From JAICLL01 sp035252155 (GTDB lineage: Bacteria; Planctomycetota; Planctomycetia; Pirellulales; JAICIG01), in NCBI GenBank assembly GCA_035252155.1, contig DATFDL010000418.1:1-21519 (forward strand): a stretch of DNA of 21,519 nt, written 5' to 3'. Positions 1-7,503 of the stretch are shown here, piece by piece. A program made the position numbers and the translations under genes. The notes under the pieces were generated by a model, which saw only the letters and a program-made list of their open reading frames with translations, had not been told where the DNA came from and did not search any database. Positions within the stretch are counted from its first letter, which is position 1, and each line of letters starts with the position of its first letter.

Positions 1-133
1 GCAAAAGACATGCCAAACCGCCGCATCGATTAAACCCAATACTGATTGCCTGAATGGCGCAAAATCCGTGCCGAACAGGATTGCCTCCGTGGCGTTCCGT
101 GAGGGGCGGCGCGACGTCGAGCCGCAGTGCAAG

Positions 134-316
134 AGGGTTCAGGGTTCAGGGTTCAGCATTTTTGTGAACGCCGAATCGCTTATGCTTAGCGAAGAGCTTG
201 AAACCGATATCCTAAACATTCACAACCGTTAACCATCTGCGCGAACCAAGCAACCCCGAATGAGAATGCTGAACCCTGAACCCTTGATGGGGACTCGTTT
301 CACTCGGCCCACCCTA
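134..316. repeat. Dispersed ~180 bp repeat with terminal inverted repeats (copy A)
   Basis: The left end (134-160) is three tandem copies of the heptamer AGGGTTC followed by AGCATT. The right end (265-284) is AATGCTGAACCCTGAACCCT, its inverted complement. An outer segment (291-316) reads as the complement of GGGTGGGCCGAGTGAAACGAG. The whole unit, including the central TTTAGGATATCGGTTTCAAG stretch seen on the complement, recurs in opposite orientation at 1944-2124 with only scattered mismatches. There is no transposase gene inside, so a MITE-like non-autonomous element is the best description. The surrounding bases 1-348 hold no convincing gene. Confidence 0.85.
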
Positions 317-348
317 CATCGACCACAAACACTGTTAGGAAACCGACT

Positions 349-534
349 ATGTCGAAGATCAAAATCGACCCGGGCCTGTACGACCGGGCACAACGTGCGG
401 CCTCGGCCGCCGGCTACAGTACTGTCGATGAATTCATCGCGCACTGCATCGAAAACGAACTGAAAAAGGTCCCAACCGACGATGCCGAGGCCCAGGTTTC
501 CGACCAGCTTCGCGGCCTGGGATACATCGAGTGA
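349..534 (+). CDS. Small ribbon-helix-helix-like protein
   Basis: A 61-aa protein that starts KIKIDPGLYDRA, a short beta-strand followed by two predicted helices (about residues 8-22 and 25-38). This pattern resembles CopG/Arc-type ribbon-helix-helix proteins. The C-terminal tail (QLRGLGYIE) lies outside that fold. An AGGA ribosome site lies about 10 nt before the ATG at 349. The stop codon overlaps the GTG start of the next gene (531), so translation is probably coupled and this is the first gene of a three-gene unit. Whether it binds DNA or a protein partner cannot be told. The RHH assignment rests on pattern only; that it is coding is well supported by the tight overlap. Confidence 0.7.
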   Translation: MSKIKIDPGLYDRAQRAASAAGYSTVDEFIAHCIENELKKVPTDDAEAQVSDQLRGLGYIE

Positions 535-1373
535 TATTTTTGATCACGCAACTGGTCGTTTGGCTCAACGCCCTGGCAAACGCCGTCGGCGGTCTGTTGC
601 TCGCGCCGTTGGGCGTGCTGCCCGGCTGGCTTTCGGCCACGTTCGTGGCAATCATCACGGGCGTGGGGCTGCTGATCGTTTTCAAATACACGTCGAACCA
701 ACGAGCCATCAAGCGGGTAAAGGACGACATTAAGGCCAACCTGCTGGCGCTCAAGCTGTTCAAAGAAAACCCTGCGGTGACGCTCGGCGCCCAGGGCCGT
801 ATCATGGCCGCCGCGCTGCGGCTCATGGTGCTGGCAATCGTGCCGATGCTGGTGATGGTCGTGCCGGTGCTTTTGATGCTCGGCCAGCTCTCGCTCTGGT
901 ATCAGGGGCGTCCGCTGCGCGTGGGCGAAGCCGCTTTAGTAACAATGACGCTCAACGAAGACGCCGTTCCGCTGCCCGACGTACAATTAAAGCCGACCGA
1001 CGCCTTTGCCGTCGCCATCGGCCCCGTGCGCGTGCCGAGCAAACGCGAGGTTTGCTGGAGCATCGAGGCGCGCCAGCCGGGCGAACATCGCCTGATGCTT
1101 CAAGTCGGCGGGCAAACGGCCGAAAAACAATTCGCCGTGGGCGATCGCTTGATGCGGATCAGCGCGCTGCGGCCCGGCTGGAGCTGGAGCGATGCGCTGA
1201 TGTATCCCGCCGAGCGGCCCTTTGCCGCCGATTCGTCGATCCGCTCGATCGCCATCGATTACCCCACGCGGTCGTCGTGGACCAGCGGCGCCGACTCGTG
1301 GGTTGTTTATTGGTTCGCCGTCTCGATGGTCGCAGGTTTCGCCTTTCGCGGGCTGTTCAACGTCAACATGTGA
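531..1373 (+). CDS. Multi-pass membrane protein, possibly Oxa1/EMC3-like
   Basis: A 280-aa integral membrane protein starting at GTG 531. Hydrophobic segments lie at about residues 3-28, 34-52, 92-118 and 258-276. Between the second and third is a charged helical stretch (about 55-85, with RVKDDIKANLLALKLF), the kind of cytoplasmic helical hairpin seen in YidC/Oxa1/EMC3-type insertases. Residues ~120-255 form a soluble, probably periplasmic, beta-rich region with no recognised motif. The start overlaps the stop of the 61-aa gene, and the stop overlaps the ATG at 1373, so all three genes look co-translated. The insertase resemblance is weak and from memory; 'membrane protein of unknown function' is the safe name. 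Confidence 0.75.
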   Translation: MIFLITQLVVWLNALANAVGGLLLAPLGVLPGWLSATFVAIITGVGLLIVFKYTSNQRAIKRVKDDIKANLLALKLFKENPAVTLGAQGRIMAAALRLMVLAIVPMLVMVVPVLLMLGQLSLWYQGRPLRVGEAALVTMTLNEDAVPLPDVQLKPTDAFAVAIGPVRVPSKREVCWSIEARQPGEHRLMLQVGGQTAEKQFAVGDRLMRISALRPGWSWSDALMYPAERPFAADSSIRSIAIDYPTRSSWTSGADSWVVYWFAVSMVAGFAFRGLFNVNM

Positions 1374-1945
1374 TGACCATGAACGCGCACATCATTATCG
1401 TCTCGGGTTTGCCGCGGTCGGGCACCTCGCTCATGATGCAGATGCTCGACAACGGCGGCGTGGCGGTGGTCACCGACGGCATCCGCACGGCCGACACCGA
1501 CAATCCCAAGGGCTATTACGAGTTCGAGCGGGTCAAAAGCATCAAGCGCGACGCCTCGTGGCTGCCCGAGACGCGGGGCAAGGCGTTCAAGATGATCTCG
1601 CAGCTTCTCTACGATCTACCATCGAGCGAGCGGTATCGGATCATCTTTATGGAGCGCGATTTCGATGAGATGCTGGCGTCGCAAGAGAAGATGCTCGATC
1701 GGTTGGGCAAGCCCGCCGCGCCGCGCGATCAAATCAAAGGCGCCTACACGGTGCATTTGAATCGCCTGCAGGAATGGCTCGCTCGGCAAGCGAACATCGA
1801 GCTGCTGCGGATCAGCTACAAGGCGCTGCTGGCACAACCTGTTGAACATGCCCAGCGCGTGCGGCAGTTTCTGGGCGGCGACGTGGACATTGAACGCATG
1901 GTCAGCACCGTCGATCCGTCGTTGTATCGCAACCGGAAACCGTAG
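1373..1945 (+). CDS. Sulfotransferase-like P-loop protein
   Basis: A 190-aa protein, short for a sulfotransferase. Residues ~8-22 (VSGLPRSGTSLMMQM) match the 5'-phosphosulfate-binding P-loop (PRSGTT/S) of PAPS-dependent sulfotransferases. The later segment FMERDFDEMLASQ sits where the family has its R...S 3'-phosphate-binding motif. It therefore probably transfers sulfate from PAPS, acceptor unknown. The start is ATG 1373, overlapping the upstream stop (TGATG); a longer upstream frame only shadows the membrane gene. The stop codon TAG (1943-1945) is made by the first bases of repeat copy B, so the repeat may have trimmed or replaced the original C-terminus. Confidence 0.85.
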   Translation: MTMNAHIIIVSGLPRSGTSLMMQMLDNGGVAVVTDGIRTADTDNPKGYYEFERVKSIKRDASWLPETRGKAFKMISQLLYDLPSSERYRIIFMERDFDEMLASQEKMLDRLGKPAAPRDQIKGAYTVHLNRLQEWLARQANIELLRISYKALLAQPVEHAQRVRQFLGGDVDIERMVSTVDPSLYRNRKP

Positions 1946-2124
1946 GGTGGGCCGAGTGAAACGAGTCCGCCAAAGGGTTCAGGGTTCAGGGTTCAGCATT
2001 TTCATTCGGGGTTGCTTGGTTCGCGCAGGGGGTTAGTGGTTGCGAAGGTTTAGGATATCGGTTTCAAGCTCTTCGCTACGCACAAGCGATTCGGCGCTCA
2101 CAAAATTGCTGAACCCTGAACCCT
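1944..2124. repeat. Dispersed ~180 bp repeat with terminal inverted repeats (copy B)
   Basis: Inverted copy of the 134-316 element. The outer shell is AGGGTGGGCCGAGTGAAACGAG (1944-1965). The left terminal repeat with three AGGGTTC heptamers is 1974-2000, the central part contains TTTAGGATATCGGTTTCAAG (2049-2068), and the right terminal repeat GCTGAACCCTGAACCCT ends at 2124. It fills almost the whole gap between the sulfotransferase stop and the stop of the minus-strand anti-sigma gene. A further TTGAACCCT unit at 2127-2135 runs into that gene's stop codon. Confidence 0.85.
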
Positions 2125-2132
2125 ATTGAACC

Positions 2133-2567
2133 CTACGTCGCCGCCCTTTGCACGCGCTGCTTCTCCATCACCACGCAGTTGCCAAGCTCGTTGTACTCGA
2201 CGCGCGACATGAATGCCCGCATCAGCATGATTCCGCGGCCCGAGGGAATTTCCAGCCGCTCGGGATCGGTGCAGTCGGGCACGTCGTCGGGATTGAAGCC
2301 GGCGCCCTCGTCGCGAATCTCAACCCAGAGCCGCTCAGGCGCCAGCTTGCACAACACATGGACGCGTTTACTCGGATCAGACCGGTTGCCGTGACGAATG
2401 GCGTTGACCAGCGCTTCTTCGAGCGCCAGATGGACACTGTGTACTTCGTGCTCGCTCCACTGGTGCTCGGCCAGTTGCGTCAGCAGATCGTCGAGCAGGC
2501 GCTGGCCGGCGCCGGTTTCGCTGGGAATGACCTGCTCGGTCTTCCAGGTCCAACGTTCGTCTGACAT
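2133..2567 (-). CDS. RsbW/SpoIIAB-like anti-sigma serine kinase (HATPase)
   Basis: A 144-aa GHKL-type ATPase. The N box is at residues 50-61 (EEALVNAIRHGN, with N55 as the Mg-ATP ligand), the G1 box at 86-91 (DEGAGF), and the G2 box at 109-116 (SGRGIMLM). Proteins of this size and architecture bind ATP, phosphorylate an STAS antagonist and sequester a sigma factor, or act as a phosphatase-controlled switch. It lies 39 nt downstream of the STAS gene on the same strand, which fits a partner-switching operon. No sigma factor gene is adjacent, so the regulated target is not defined by context. Its stop codon abuts the dispersed repeat. Confidence 0.92.
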   Translation of the reverse strand: MSDERWTWKTEQVIPSETGAGQRLLDDLLTQLAEHQWSEHEVHSVHLALEEALVNAIRHGNRSDPSKRVHVLCKLAPERLWVEIRDEGAGFNPDDVPDCTDPERLEIPSGRGIMLMRAFMSRVEYNELGNCVVMEKQRVQRAAT

Positions 2568-2606
2568 GGCGCCGGCGACTCGACAAAAACGAAAATGACG
2601 TGCCCG

Positions 2607-2960
2607 CTAGAAGGCGGCGAGGGCTTCCGCTTCGTCGTCCTTGATGTCGAACAGTTTGTTCAACTTGGTGATGGCGAAGACTTCATAAATCTCGGGACGG
2701 ATATTGCAGAGCTTGAGCTTGCCCGAACGCGACTTGACCTTCTTGTCGAGCGTGATCAACTTGCCCAAGGCGGCGCTGGAAAGAAAATCGACCTTGGAAA
2801 AGTTGAGCACCAGTTTGCCGCGCTGCTCTTGTTCGACGAGCTGGAACAGTTCGTTGCCTAGCTCTTGAATGCTGGCCTCGTCCAGGATTTTTCGGTCGAC
2901 GAACCGGACCACGGTGACGTCGCCCATCTCGGAAACTTCCAACCGGCGATGCGCAGCCAT
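2607..2960 (-). CDS. STAS-domain anti-anti-sigma factor
   Basis: A 117-aa single STAS domain. The hallmark DFLSSAALGKL (residues 58-68) contains the serine (S61 or S62) that is phosphorylated by the partner kinase in SpoIIAA/RsbV. Before it are the usual beta-strand GDVTVVRF and KLVLNFSKV. I chose ATG at 2960 because a GGAG lies 10 nt upstream and the STAS fold begins there; the longer upstream frame adds 42 residues with no STAS resemblance. When unphosphorylated it should bind the adjacent RsbW-like protein and release its sigma factor or other target. Confidence 0.92.
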   Translation of the reverse strand: MAAHRRLEVSEMGDVTVVRFVDRKILDEASIQELGNELFQLVEQEQRGKLVLNFSKVDFLSSAALGKLITLDKKVKSRSGKLKLCNIRPEIYEVFAITKLNKLFDIKDDEAEALAAF

Positions 2961-3053
2961 GAAAGGCGTACTCCACAAGATGAACCGCGGGCCGCAGTCG
3001 CCGCGCCCCAAGACGAGCCAGGCGGCACGCAACTGCCTGAACAGCACGTGCCT

Positions 3054-3082
3054 ATCATTATGGCCTGCCGGCGCCCTGTCAA
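3054..3082 (-). promoter_or_regulatory. Predicted sigma-70 promoter of the STAS/kinase operon
   Basis: Read on the minus strand, a perfect TTGACA -35 box (plus 3077-3082) is followed after 17 nt by AATGAT (plus 3054-3059), a 4/6 match to TATAAT. Transcription would start near 3047 and leave a leader of roughly 85 nt before the STAS start codon at 2960. It lies between the stop of the upstream secreted-protein gene (3088) and the STAS gene, where an operon promoter is expected. Prediction from consensus only. Confidence 0.5.
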
Positions 3083-3087
3083 GCAAC

Positions 3088-3660
3088 CTAATAACCGCGG
3101 CGGCCCTGGGCGGCGATCAGCTTGCGGGTCGACCGCTCGATGAGCAAATAATTAGAACCCTGGTATTCCGTGACCGTGCCCGAAATCACCCATTCGACGG
3201 TGTCGGGCGTGCTGCCCATGATCCGGGCGACCCGTTCGAGATTGAGGTTTTCAAGACAGACGTATTGGATCCCGGCCGAAGTGACAAAATTGATGCGAGT
3301 GCCTACCAGGGCGAAGCGTCCGGGCTCGTCCTTGAGCTTGGTGCCCTCGCGGTGGAGCATGTTCTTCGAGGCGGCGGAGGGCGTATCGGTCTGGGGTCCT
3401 TTGCGGTTCGTCGAGTGGGCGAGGGGGCAAAGAGGCGAGGGGGCGATTTCTTCGTTCACCTCTTCGCCTCGTCGCCTCGTCGCCTTGTCGTCGGTCCGAC
3501 TGGCGCGTTGCTCAGACGGTTGCGCCGCCAGCCCGGAAAGGCTCGCCACCGCCGCCAAGGCCAGCCCCACGCCGCACCGCCGGGCGCGCGACCAACCTGC
3601 GCCGGCGAGGCGTCGGGATCCAGCAGAATTCTCCATCGTCGGATCGAGTTCGCGTCGCAC
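3088..3660 (-). CDS. Predicted secreted protein of unknown function
   Basis: A 190-aa protein. The start is GTG at 3660, preceded by GGAGG at 6 nt. An ATG eight codons later has no ribosome site. An arginine-rich n-region (RRLAGAGWSRARRC) and hydrophobic GVGLALAAVASLSGLAA (about residues 30-46) look like a signal peptide ending near AAQ. Residues ~55-80 are low complexity and coincide with a DNA palindrome (3418-3484) that appears inserted in frame. The C-terminal ~90 residues look like a compact beta-rich domain (VGTRINFVTSAGIQYVCLEN and later SNYLLIERSTRKL), typical of small planctomycete exported proteins that I cannot name. It is the second gene after a two-pass membrane protein on the same strand, 68 nt downstream. 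Confidence 0.7.
   Translation of the reverse strand: MRRELDPTMENSAGSRRLAGAGWSRARRCGVGLALAAVASLSGLAAQPSEQRASRTDDKATRRRGEEVNEEIAPSPLCPLAHSTNRKGPQTDTPSAASKNMLHREGTKLKDEPGRFALVGTRINFVTSAGIQYVCLENLNLERVARIMGSTPDTVEWVISGTVTEYQGSNYLLIERSTRKLIAAQGRRGY
3418..3484. repeat. GAGGCGA-type imperfect palindrome inside a coding region
   Basis: A purine-rich arm (3418-3446, GGCGAGGGGGCAAAGAGGCG...) and a pyrimidine-rich arm (3456-3484, ...CCTCTTCGCCTCGTCGCC) are inverted copies of each other at roughly 21 of 29 positions, separated by 9 nt. Each arm is itself a near-tandem repeat of a GGCGAGGAG-like unit. It lies wholly within the secreted-protein gene and encodes a charged, low-complexity linker, so it looks like a repeat tolerated in frame. 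Confidence 0.65.
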
Positions 3661-3728
3661 CTTCTGCCTCCGCGTGCAGCCCCGGCCCTTGTGGCCGGCT
3701 TTTGCCCCTCTCTATCCCGGATTACTCA

Positions 3729-4019
3729 TCAGCCTGCAGGGGCCCCCGGCCCCTTCATCGCCAGGCTGTGAAGAATCAACACCGCACCGATCGACATCAA
3801 GGCCCAACCAGCCCATTCAGGCGGTTTGACGACTTTGCGGGTTGAGCCGGTCGCGGCGGCCATCACCGGATTGTTGCGCAGAGCACTGCCACTCGACTGG
3901 GAGTTGAGCATTCGCGTGCTGTGTTCGTTCAAGACATACGAATCGACCAGGCGGAACTGAATGCCCAGCAAGAGCAACACGATGCCCGCCATGAAGTAGT
4001 GGTTGCGATTGAGTTCCAC
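3729..4019 (-). CDS. Small two-pass membrane protein of unknown function
   Basis: A 96-aa protein with a hydrophobic segment near each end: FMAGIVLLLLGIQF (about residues 9-22) and WAGWALMSIGAVLILHSLAM (about 68-87). Between them is a polar ~45-residue loop. I chose GTG at 4019 because GGAGGT lies 6 nt upstream (4026-4031 on the plus strand, complemented). A longer frame beginning at 4082 adds a cysteine- and arginine-rich leader with no ribosome site. The gene precedes the secreted-protein gene on the same strand by 68 nt. No family recognised. Confidence 0.68.
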   Translation of the reverse strand: MELNRNHYFMAGIVLLLLGIQFRLVDSYVLNEHSTRMLNSQSSGSALRNNPVMAAATGSTRKVVKPPEWAGWALMSIGAVLILHSLAMKGPGAPAG

Positions 4020-4137
4020 CGTCGCACCTCCAAGATTGAGGAACCGGCAAGCGGCTCGCCTCGTATCTCGATTATCGTGCAAGGGCCACGGCGTGCTTCA
4101 AGAGTTCAGTCTGAATGCGGGTTTTGACGATGGCCGG

Positions 4138-4213
4138 GGGTGGCTGGGCAGAGGCTTGCCGATGCCCCGGTCCGTGTGCGCCGGGGCATCGTTACACTCT
4201 GCCCCAGCCACCC
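4138..4213. repeat. GGTGGCTGGGGCAGAG-type palindromic repeat (short copy)
   Basis: The outer arms GGGTGGCTGGGCAGAG (4138-4153) and CTCTGCCCCAGCCACCC (4197-4213) pair with one bulge. Inside, GATGCCCCGG (4161-4170) and CCGGGGCATC (4181-4190) pair perfectly over a 10-nt loop. The result is a nested cruciform or RNA hairpin just upstream of the acyl-CoA synthetase gene. A longer relative with the same outer and inner arms is at 5942-6097 just downstream of that gene. No T-tract follows, so it is not a standard terminator. Confidence 0.8.
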
Positions 4214-4295
4214 GTTGAGGAGGATGGCCTCCGCACAGTATCCTAGCTTCGCGGGTCGCACGTGCCGCCCAGCAGCCGACCAAGGAGCCCAAGCC

Positions 4296-5906
4296 GTGGA
4301 ACAACGTCAAGCCGCGCCCCTGAGCTTGCCGCGGGCGATGCTCCGCACGTGCCGCCGCAGCCTCCGCCGCTCGAAGGTTGCCGATACCAGCGGCCAAGAG
4401 ATGACCGGCGGGGCATTGATGATGCGCTCGCTGATTTTGCGAAGGATCTTGCTCCGCGAGGTGCTCGCCGACAACGAGCTGCACGTCGGGCTGATTCTGC
4501 CCCCTTCAGCCGGCGGCGCGCTGGCCAACGCCGCGGTCGGCCTGGCCGGGCGGATCGCCGTCAATCTCAACTACACGGTCTCGGCCGAGGTGATGAACTC
4601 GTGCATCCGGCAGGCCGGCATTCGTCACGTGCTCACCAGCCGCCGCGTGATGGACAAATTGGGATATGCACTCGATGCCGAGGCGATTTATCTCGAAGAA
4701 TTCCGCGATAAGGTGACGCTGGCCGATAAGTTGGTGACGGCCCTGCAAACCTACGTCTGCCCGATTGCACTGCTCGAACGCCGCTTGGGTCTCACTCGCG
4801 TCTCGCCCGACGACGTGCTGACGGTGATCTTCACTTCCGGCTCGACGGGCGACCCCAAGGGCGTGATGCTCACGCACCGCAACGTCGGCTCGAACATCGA
4901 AGCGTTCGATCAGCTCGTGCGGCTGAACGACCAGGACGTACTGGCCGGTATTCTGCCGTTCTTTCACTCGTTCGGCTACACCACGACGCTCTGGACCATG
5001 CTGATGCTGCCGCCCAAGGCGGTGTATCACTACGATCCGCGCGATGCGCGGCACGTGGGCGAAATGTGCGGCAAGCACCGGGCGACGATCATGATCGCCA
5101 CGCCCACGTTTTTGCGGTTTTACCTGAAGCGGTGCCAGCCCGAAGAATTTGCCGCGCTCGAAGTCGTGCTGGCGGGCGCCGAAAAACTGCCCAAAGAGTT
5201 GTGCGACGCGTTCGAGGGGAAGTTCGGAGTGCGCCCGGTCGAGGGCTACGGCGCCACCGAGCTGTCGCCTGTCGCGGCCGTCAACATTCCACCCAGCCGC
5301 GCCGCCGCCGGCCGCGTGATGGCCAAGGAGGGCACCGTCGGCCGTCCGTTGCCGAACGTAACCGCCAAAATCGTCGATTCGGAAACCGGCGCCGAGCTAG
5401 GCGTCGATCAGCCGGGAATGCTCTGGGTCAAGGGACCGAACGTGATGCTCGGCTACCTGGGCCGCCCCGAAAAAACGGCCGAGGTCATCCACGACGGCTG
5501 GTATAAGACCGGCGACATCGCGGCCATCGACTCCGAGGGGTTTATTCGCATCACCGGTCGCGAGAGCCGTTTCTCGAAACTCGGCGGCGAGATGGTGCCG
5601 CACCTCAAGATCGAAGAAACGATTCAGCGAATCATCGGCGCCGGCGAAGACGAGCTGAAGGTGGCGGTGTCGGCCGTGCCCGACCCGCGCAAAGGTGAAC
5701 GGCTGGTGGTGCTCCACACGCCGCTCGAAAAATCGCCCGAGCAGATTTGCAAAGAGCTCTCGCAGGCCGGGCTGCCGAACCTCTGGATTCCCTCGCCCGA
5801 CAGCTTTTGCGAAGTCGCGGAGATTCCGGTGCTGGGAACCGGCAAGGTCGATTTGAAAGCGTTGCAAAACCTGGCCCTGGAGCGCTGCGGCGGCGCACGC
5901 GCATAG
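4296..5906 (+). CDS. AMP-forming acyl-CoA/acyl-ACP synthetase (Aas-like domain)
   Basis: A 536-aa ANL-superfamily adenylating enzyme that activates a carboxylate, most likely a fatty acid, as acyl-AMP. Key motifs: P-loop FTSGSTGDPKGVMLTHRN (from about residue 179), YGATELSP (A5), KTGDIAAIDSEGFIRITGR (A7/A8), and a C-terminal GTGKVDLKAL whose lysine (~517) is the expected adenylation lysine. The N-terminal part (ILREVLADNELHVGLILPPSAGG) resembles the acyl-ACP synthetase half of Aas-type proteins. It lacks the acyltransferase and transporter parts found in fused homologues. I chose GTG 4296, which has AGGAG 8 nt upstream; ATG 4224 has its GAGGAGG abutting the start codon, too close to work. It stands alone between two copies of one repeat family. 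Confidence 0.9.
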   Translation: MEQRQAAPLSLPRAMLRTCRRSLRRSKVADTSGQEMTGGALMMRSLILRRILLREVLADNELHVGLILPPSAGGALANAAVGLAGRIAVNLNYTVSAEVMNSCIRQAGIRHVLTSRRVMDKLGYALDAEAIYLEEFRDKVTLADKLVTALQTYVCPIALLERRLGLTRVSPDDVLTVIFTSGSTGDPKGVMLTHRNVGSNIEAFDQLVRLNDQDVLAGILPFFHSFGYTTTLWTMLMLPPKAVYHYDPRDARHVGEMCGKHRATIMIATPTFLRFYLKRCQPEEFAALEVVLAGAEKLPKELCDAFEGKFGVRPVEGYGATELSPVAAVNIPPSRAAAGRVMAKEGTVGRPLPNVTAKIVDSETGAELGVDQPGMLWVKGPNVMLGYLGRPEKTAEVIHDGWYKTGDIAAIDSEGFIRITGRESRFSKLGGEMVPHLKIEETIQRIIGAGEDELKVAVSAVPDPRKGERLVVLHTPLEKSPEQICKELSQAGLPNLWIPSPDSFCEVAEIPVLGTGKVDLKALQNLALERCGGARA

Positions 5907-5941
5907 CGTAGGCGTCCTCGCTTGCGCAACAAGACGGTACC

Positions 5942-6097
5942 CGGTGGCTGGGGCAGAGCCGCGCGAACGGCCTGGAACCAAAGCATCGACGAGGTCGCGG
6001 CGATGCCCCGGTGACGTTACCACCGGGGCATCGCTGGCCGACAACGCGGTTATAGAAAACTCGGCGCTAAACCGGCCAGCTTCTGCCCCGGCCACCG
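5942..6097. repeat. GGTGGCTGGGGCAGAG-type palindromic repeat (long copy)
   Basis: Outer arms CGGTGGCTGGGGCAGAGC (5942-5959) and GCTTCTGCCCCGGCCACCG (6079-6097) are inverted. A perfect 12-bp inner stem, GATGCCCCGGTG (6002-6013) with CACCGGGGCATC (6021-6032), closes on a 7-nt loop. It is the same family as 4138-4213 but with ~40 nt more between outer and inner stems. It ends only 17 nt before the amidohydrolase start codon, so a transcript through it would carry a stable structure next to the ribosome site. Confidence 0.8.
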
Positions 6098-6114
6098 TAG
6101 CATTGGAGCAATCA

Positions 6115-7503
6115 ATGGCTCAACGACTTTTGTTAGCGTTTCTGCTGGCGGTCGCCGCCAAGGCCGCCGCGGCCGACATCAAAACGTCGCCGCTTTATGG
6201 GCGAATCAAGAAATCGCTCGACGCGGTTCCCGCCATCGACACTCACGATCACCTGCGAGCGTTCGGCGAGATTCCGTTCAAGGACGAGACCGATCGCGGT
6301 CCCGCGATGACGCTGCACAGCATTTGGCAAGGCAGCTACTATCCCTGGACCAATCGCCTTTCGGCCTGGCCCAAGGGCGGCTCGTTCGATGCTTGGTGGA
6401 AGACGGCGAGGCACGACTTCGACGACGCTCGGGCGACCAGCTTTTATCGCTACCTGCTGCCCGCCTTTCGCGATTTGTATGGCGTCGATTTCGAGACGAT
6501 GAGCGACGAACAGGCCCGCAAGCTGAACGACCAGATCGTCGCCCATTATCGCGACCGAACGTGGCTGGAAGAGGTGATTACTCGCCGGGCGAACATCGAG
6601 CTGATGTTCATCGATCCCTATTGGGCGCGGCTGCAGTTCCAGCGCGAATACAGGTTCTCGGTGCCTGTGCTGAACGTCACTTCGATGGTCAAAGGCACGC
6701 ACCGCGGCGAATTCACCAACCCGCTCGACAGCCCGTACGTCTTCGCCGAGCAGCATGATTTGCCGCTCAAAACGCTCGACGACTACCTGGCGGTCATAGA
6801 CGCCATTTTTGCCCAAGCCGTGGCGGCCGACGCGGCCTGCTTGAAATCGACGCTCGCCTACGAACGGACGCTGCGATTTGAAAATGTGCCCCGCGAGCGG
6901 GCCGAGGCGGCCTTTGGTCGGCCCCGCGGCGAGCTATCGCCTGCCGAGCGGCAGGATTTTGAAGACTACCTGTTTTGGCGGATTGTCGAATTGAGCGCCA
7001 AGCACGATCTGCCGTTCCAGATCCACACAGGGCAAGCCCGCGTGCAAGGCTCGAATCCCATGCTGCTAGTCGACTTGATCGAGTCGAATCCCAAAACAAA
7101 ATTCGTCTTGTTTCATGGCGGCTTTCCCTGGATCGGCGAGACGGGCGTGATCGCCATGCGTCACAAAAACGTCTGGATCGATTCGGTCTGGCTGCCGACT
7201 CTGAGCTACACGATGGCCAAACGGGCCTACCAGGAATGGCTGGAGGTCATTCCTTCCGACCGCATCATGTGGGGCGCCGACACAGTCCAGGCCGAGGGCA
7301 TTTACGCCGCCACCGAGTTCACCCGCCAGTGCCTGGCCGAAGCCTTGGCCGAAAAAGTCGAACGCCGCGAATTGCGCGAAGAGCAAGCTCTGCGCATCGG
7401 CCGACAGATCATGCGAGAAAATGCGCTAAAGCTCTTTCCCAAACTAAAGCGGCAGCTTTGGCGCACGAAGCCGATAAATTCCTCTCCCTCCGGGAGAGGG
7501 TAG
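6115..7503 (+). CDS. Secreted metal-dependent amidohydrolase (Amidohydro_2-like)
   Basis: A 462-aa TIM-barrel hydrolase with a signal peptide (LLLAFLLAVAAKAAAAD, residues 5-21). The metal-ligand pattern of the amidohydrolase superfamily is visible: HxH at residues 44 and 46 (DTHDHL), H304 in FQIHTG, H334 in LFHGGFPW, and D389 in WGADTV. The 'H-G-G-F-P-W' segment is typical of the Amidohydro_2 group of decarboxylases/hydrolases. The substrate cannot be inferred. The start is ATG 6115, with GGAG 6 nt upstream; the longer frame runs through the repeat. The last residues, SSPSGRG, and the stop are encoded by a CCTCTCCC...GGGAGAGG repeat, so the native C-terminus was probably altered. Confidence 0.88.
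   Translation: MAQRLLLAFLLAVAAKAAAADIKTSPLYGRIKKSLDAVPAIDTHDHLRAFGEIPFKDETDRGPAMTLHSIWQGSYYPWTNRLSAWPKGGSFDAWWKTARHDFDDARATSFYRYLLPAFRDLYGVDFETMSDEQARKLNDQIVAHYRDRTWLEEVITRRANIELMFIDPYWARLQFQREYRFSVPVLNVTSMVKGTHRGEFTNPLDSPYVFAEQHDLPLKTLDDYLAVIDAIFAQAVAADAACLKSTLAYERTLRFENVPRERAEAAFGRPRGELSPAERQDFEDYLFWRIVELSAKHDLPFQIHTGQARVQGSNPMLLVDLIESNPKTKFVLFHGGFPWIGETGVIAMRHKNVWIDSVWLPTLSYTMAKRAYQEWLEVIPSDRIMWGADTVQAEGIYAATEFTRQCLAEALAEKVERRELREEQALRIGRQIMRENALKLFPKLKRQLWRTKPINSSPSGRG
7481..7499. repeat. CCTCTCCC/GGGAGAGG palindromic repeat at a gene end
   Basis: An 8-bp perfect stem, CCTCTCCC (7481-7488) and GGGAGAGG (7492-7499), closes on a 3-nt loop and is followed by GTAGGTGAGGGC. This resembles the common CTCTCCC-GGGAGAGGGT-GGGTGAGGG intergenic repeat of many bacterial genomes. 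It encodes the last six residues of the amidohydrolase, and its following TAG is the stop. It may help end the transcript, but no T-tract follows. Confidence 0.7.

Noticed and set aside
4140..4295. Longer N-terminus of the acyl-CoA synthetase from 4140 or ATG 4224
   Set aside because: The first part lies in the palindromic repeat. At 4224 the GAGGAGG directly touches the start codon. GTG 4296 has proper spacing and fits the family's N-terminus.
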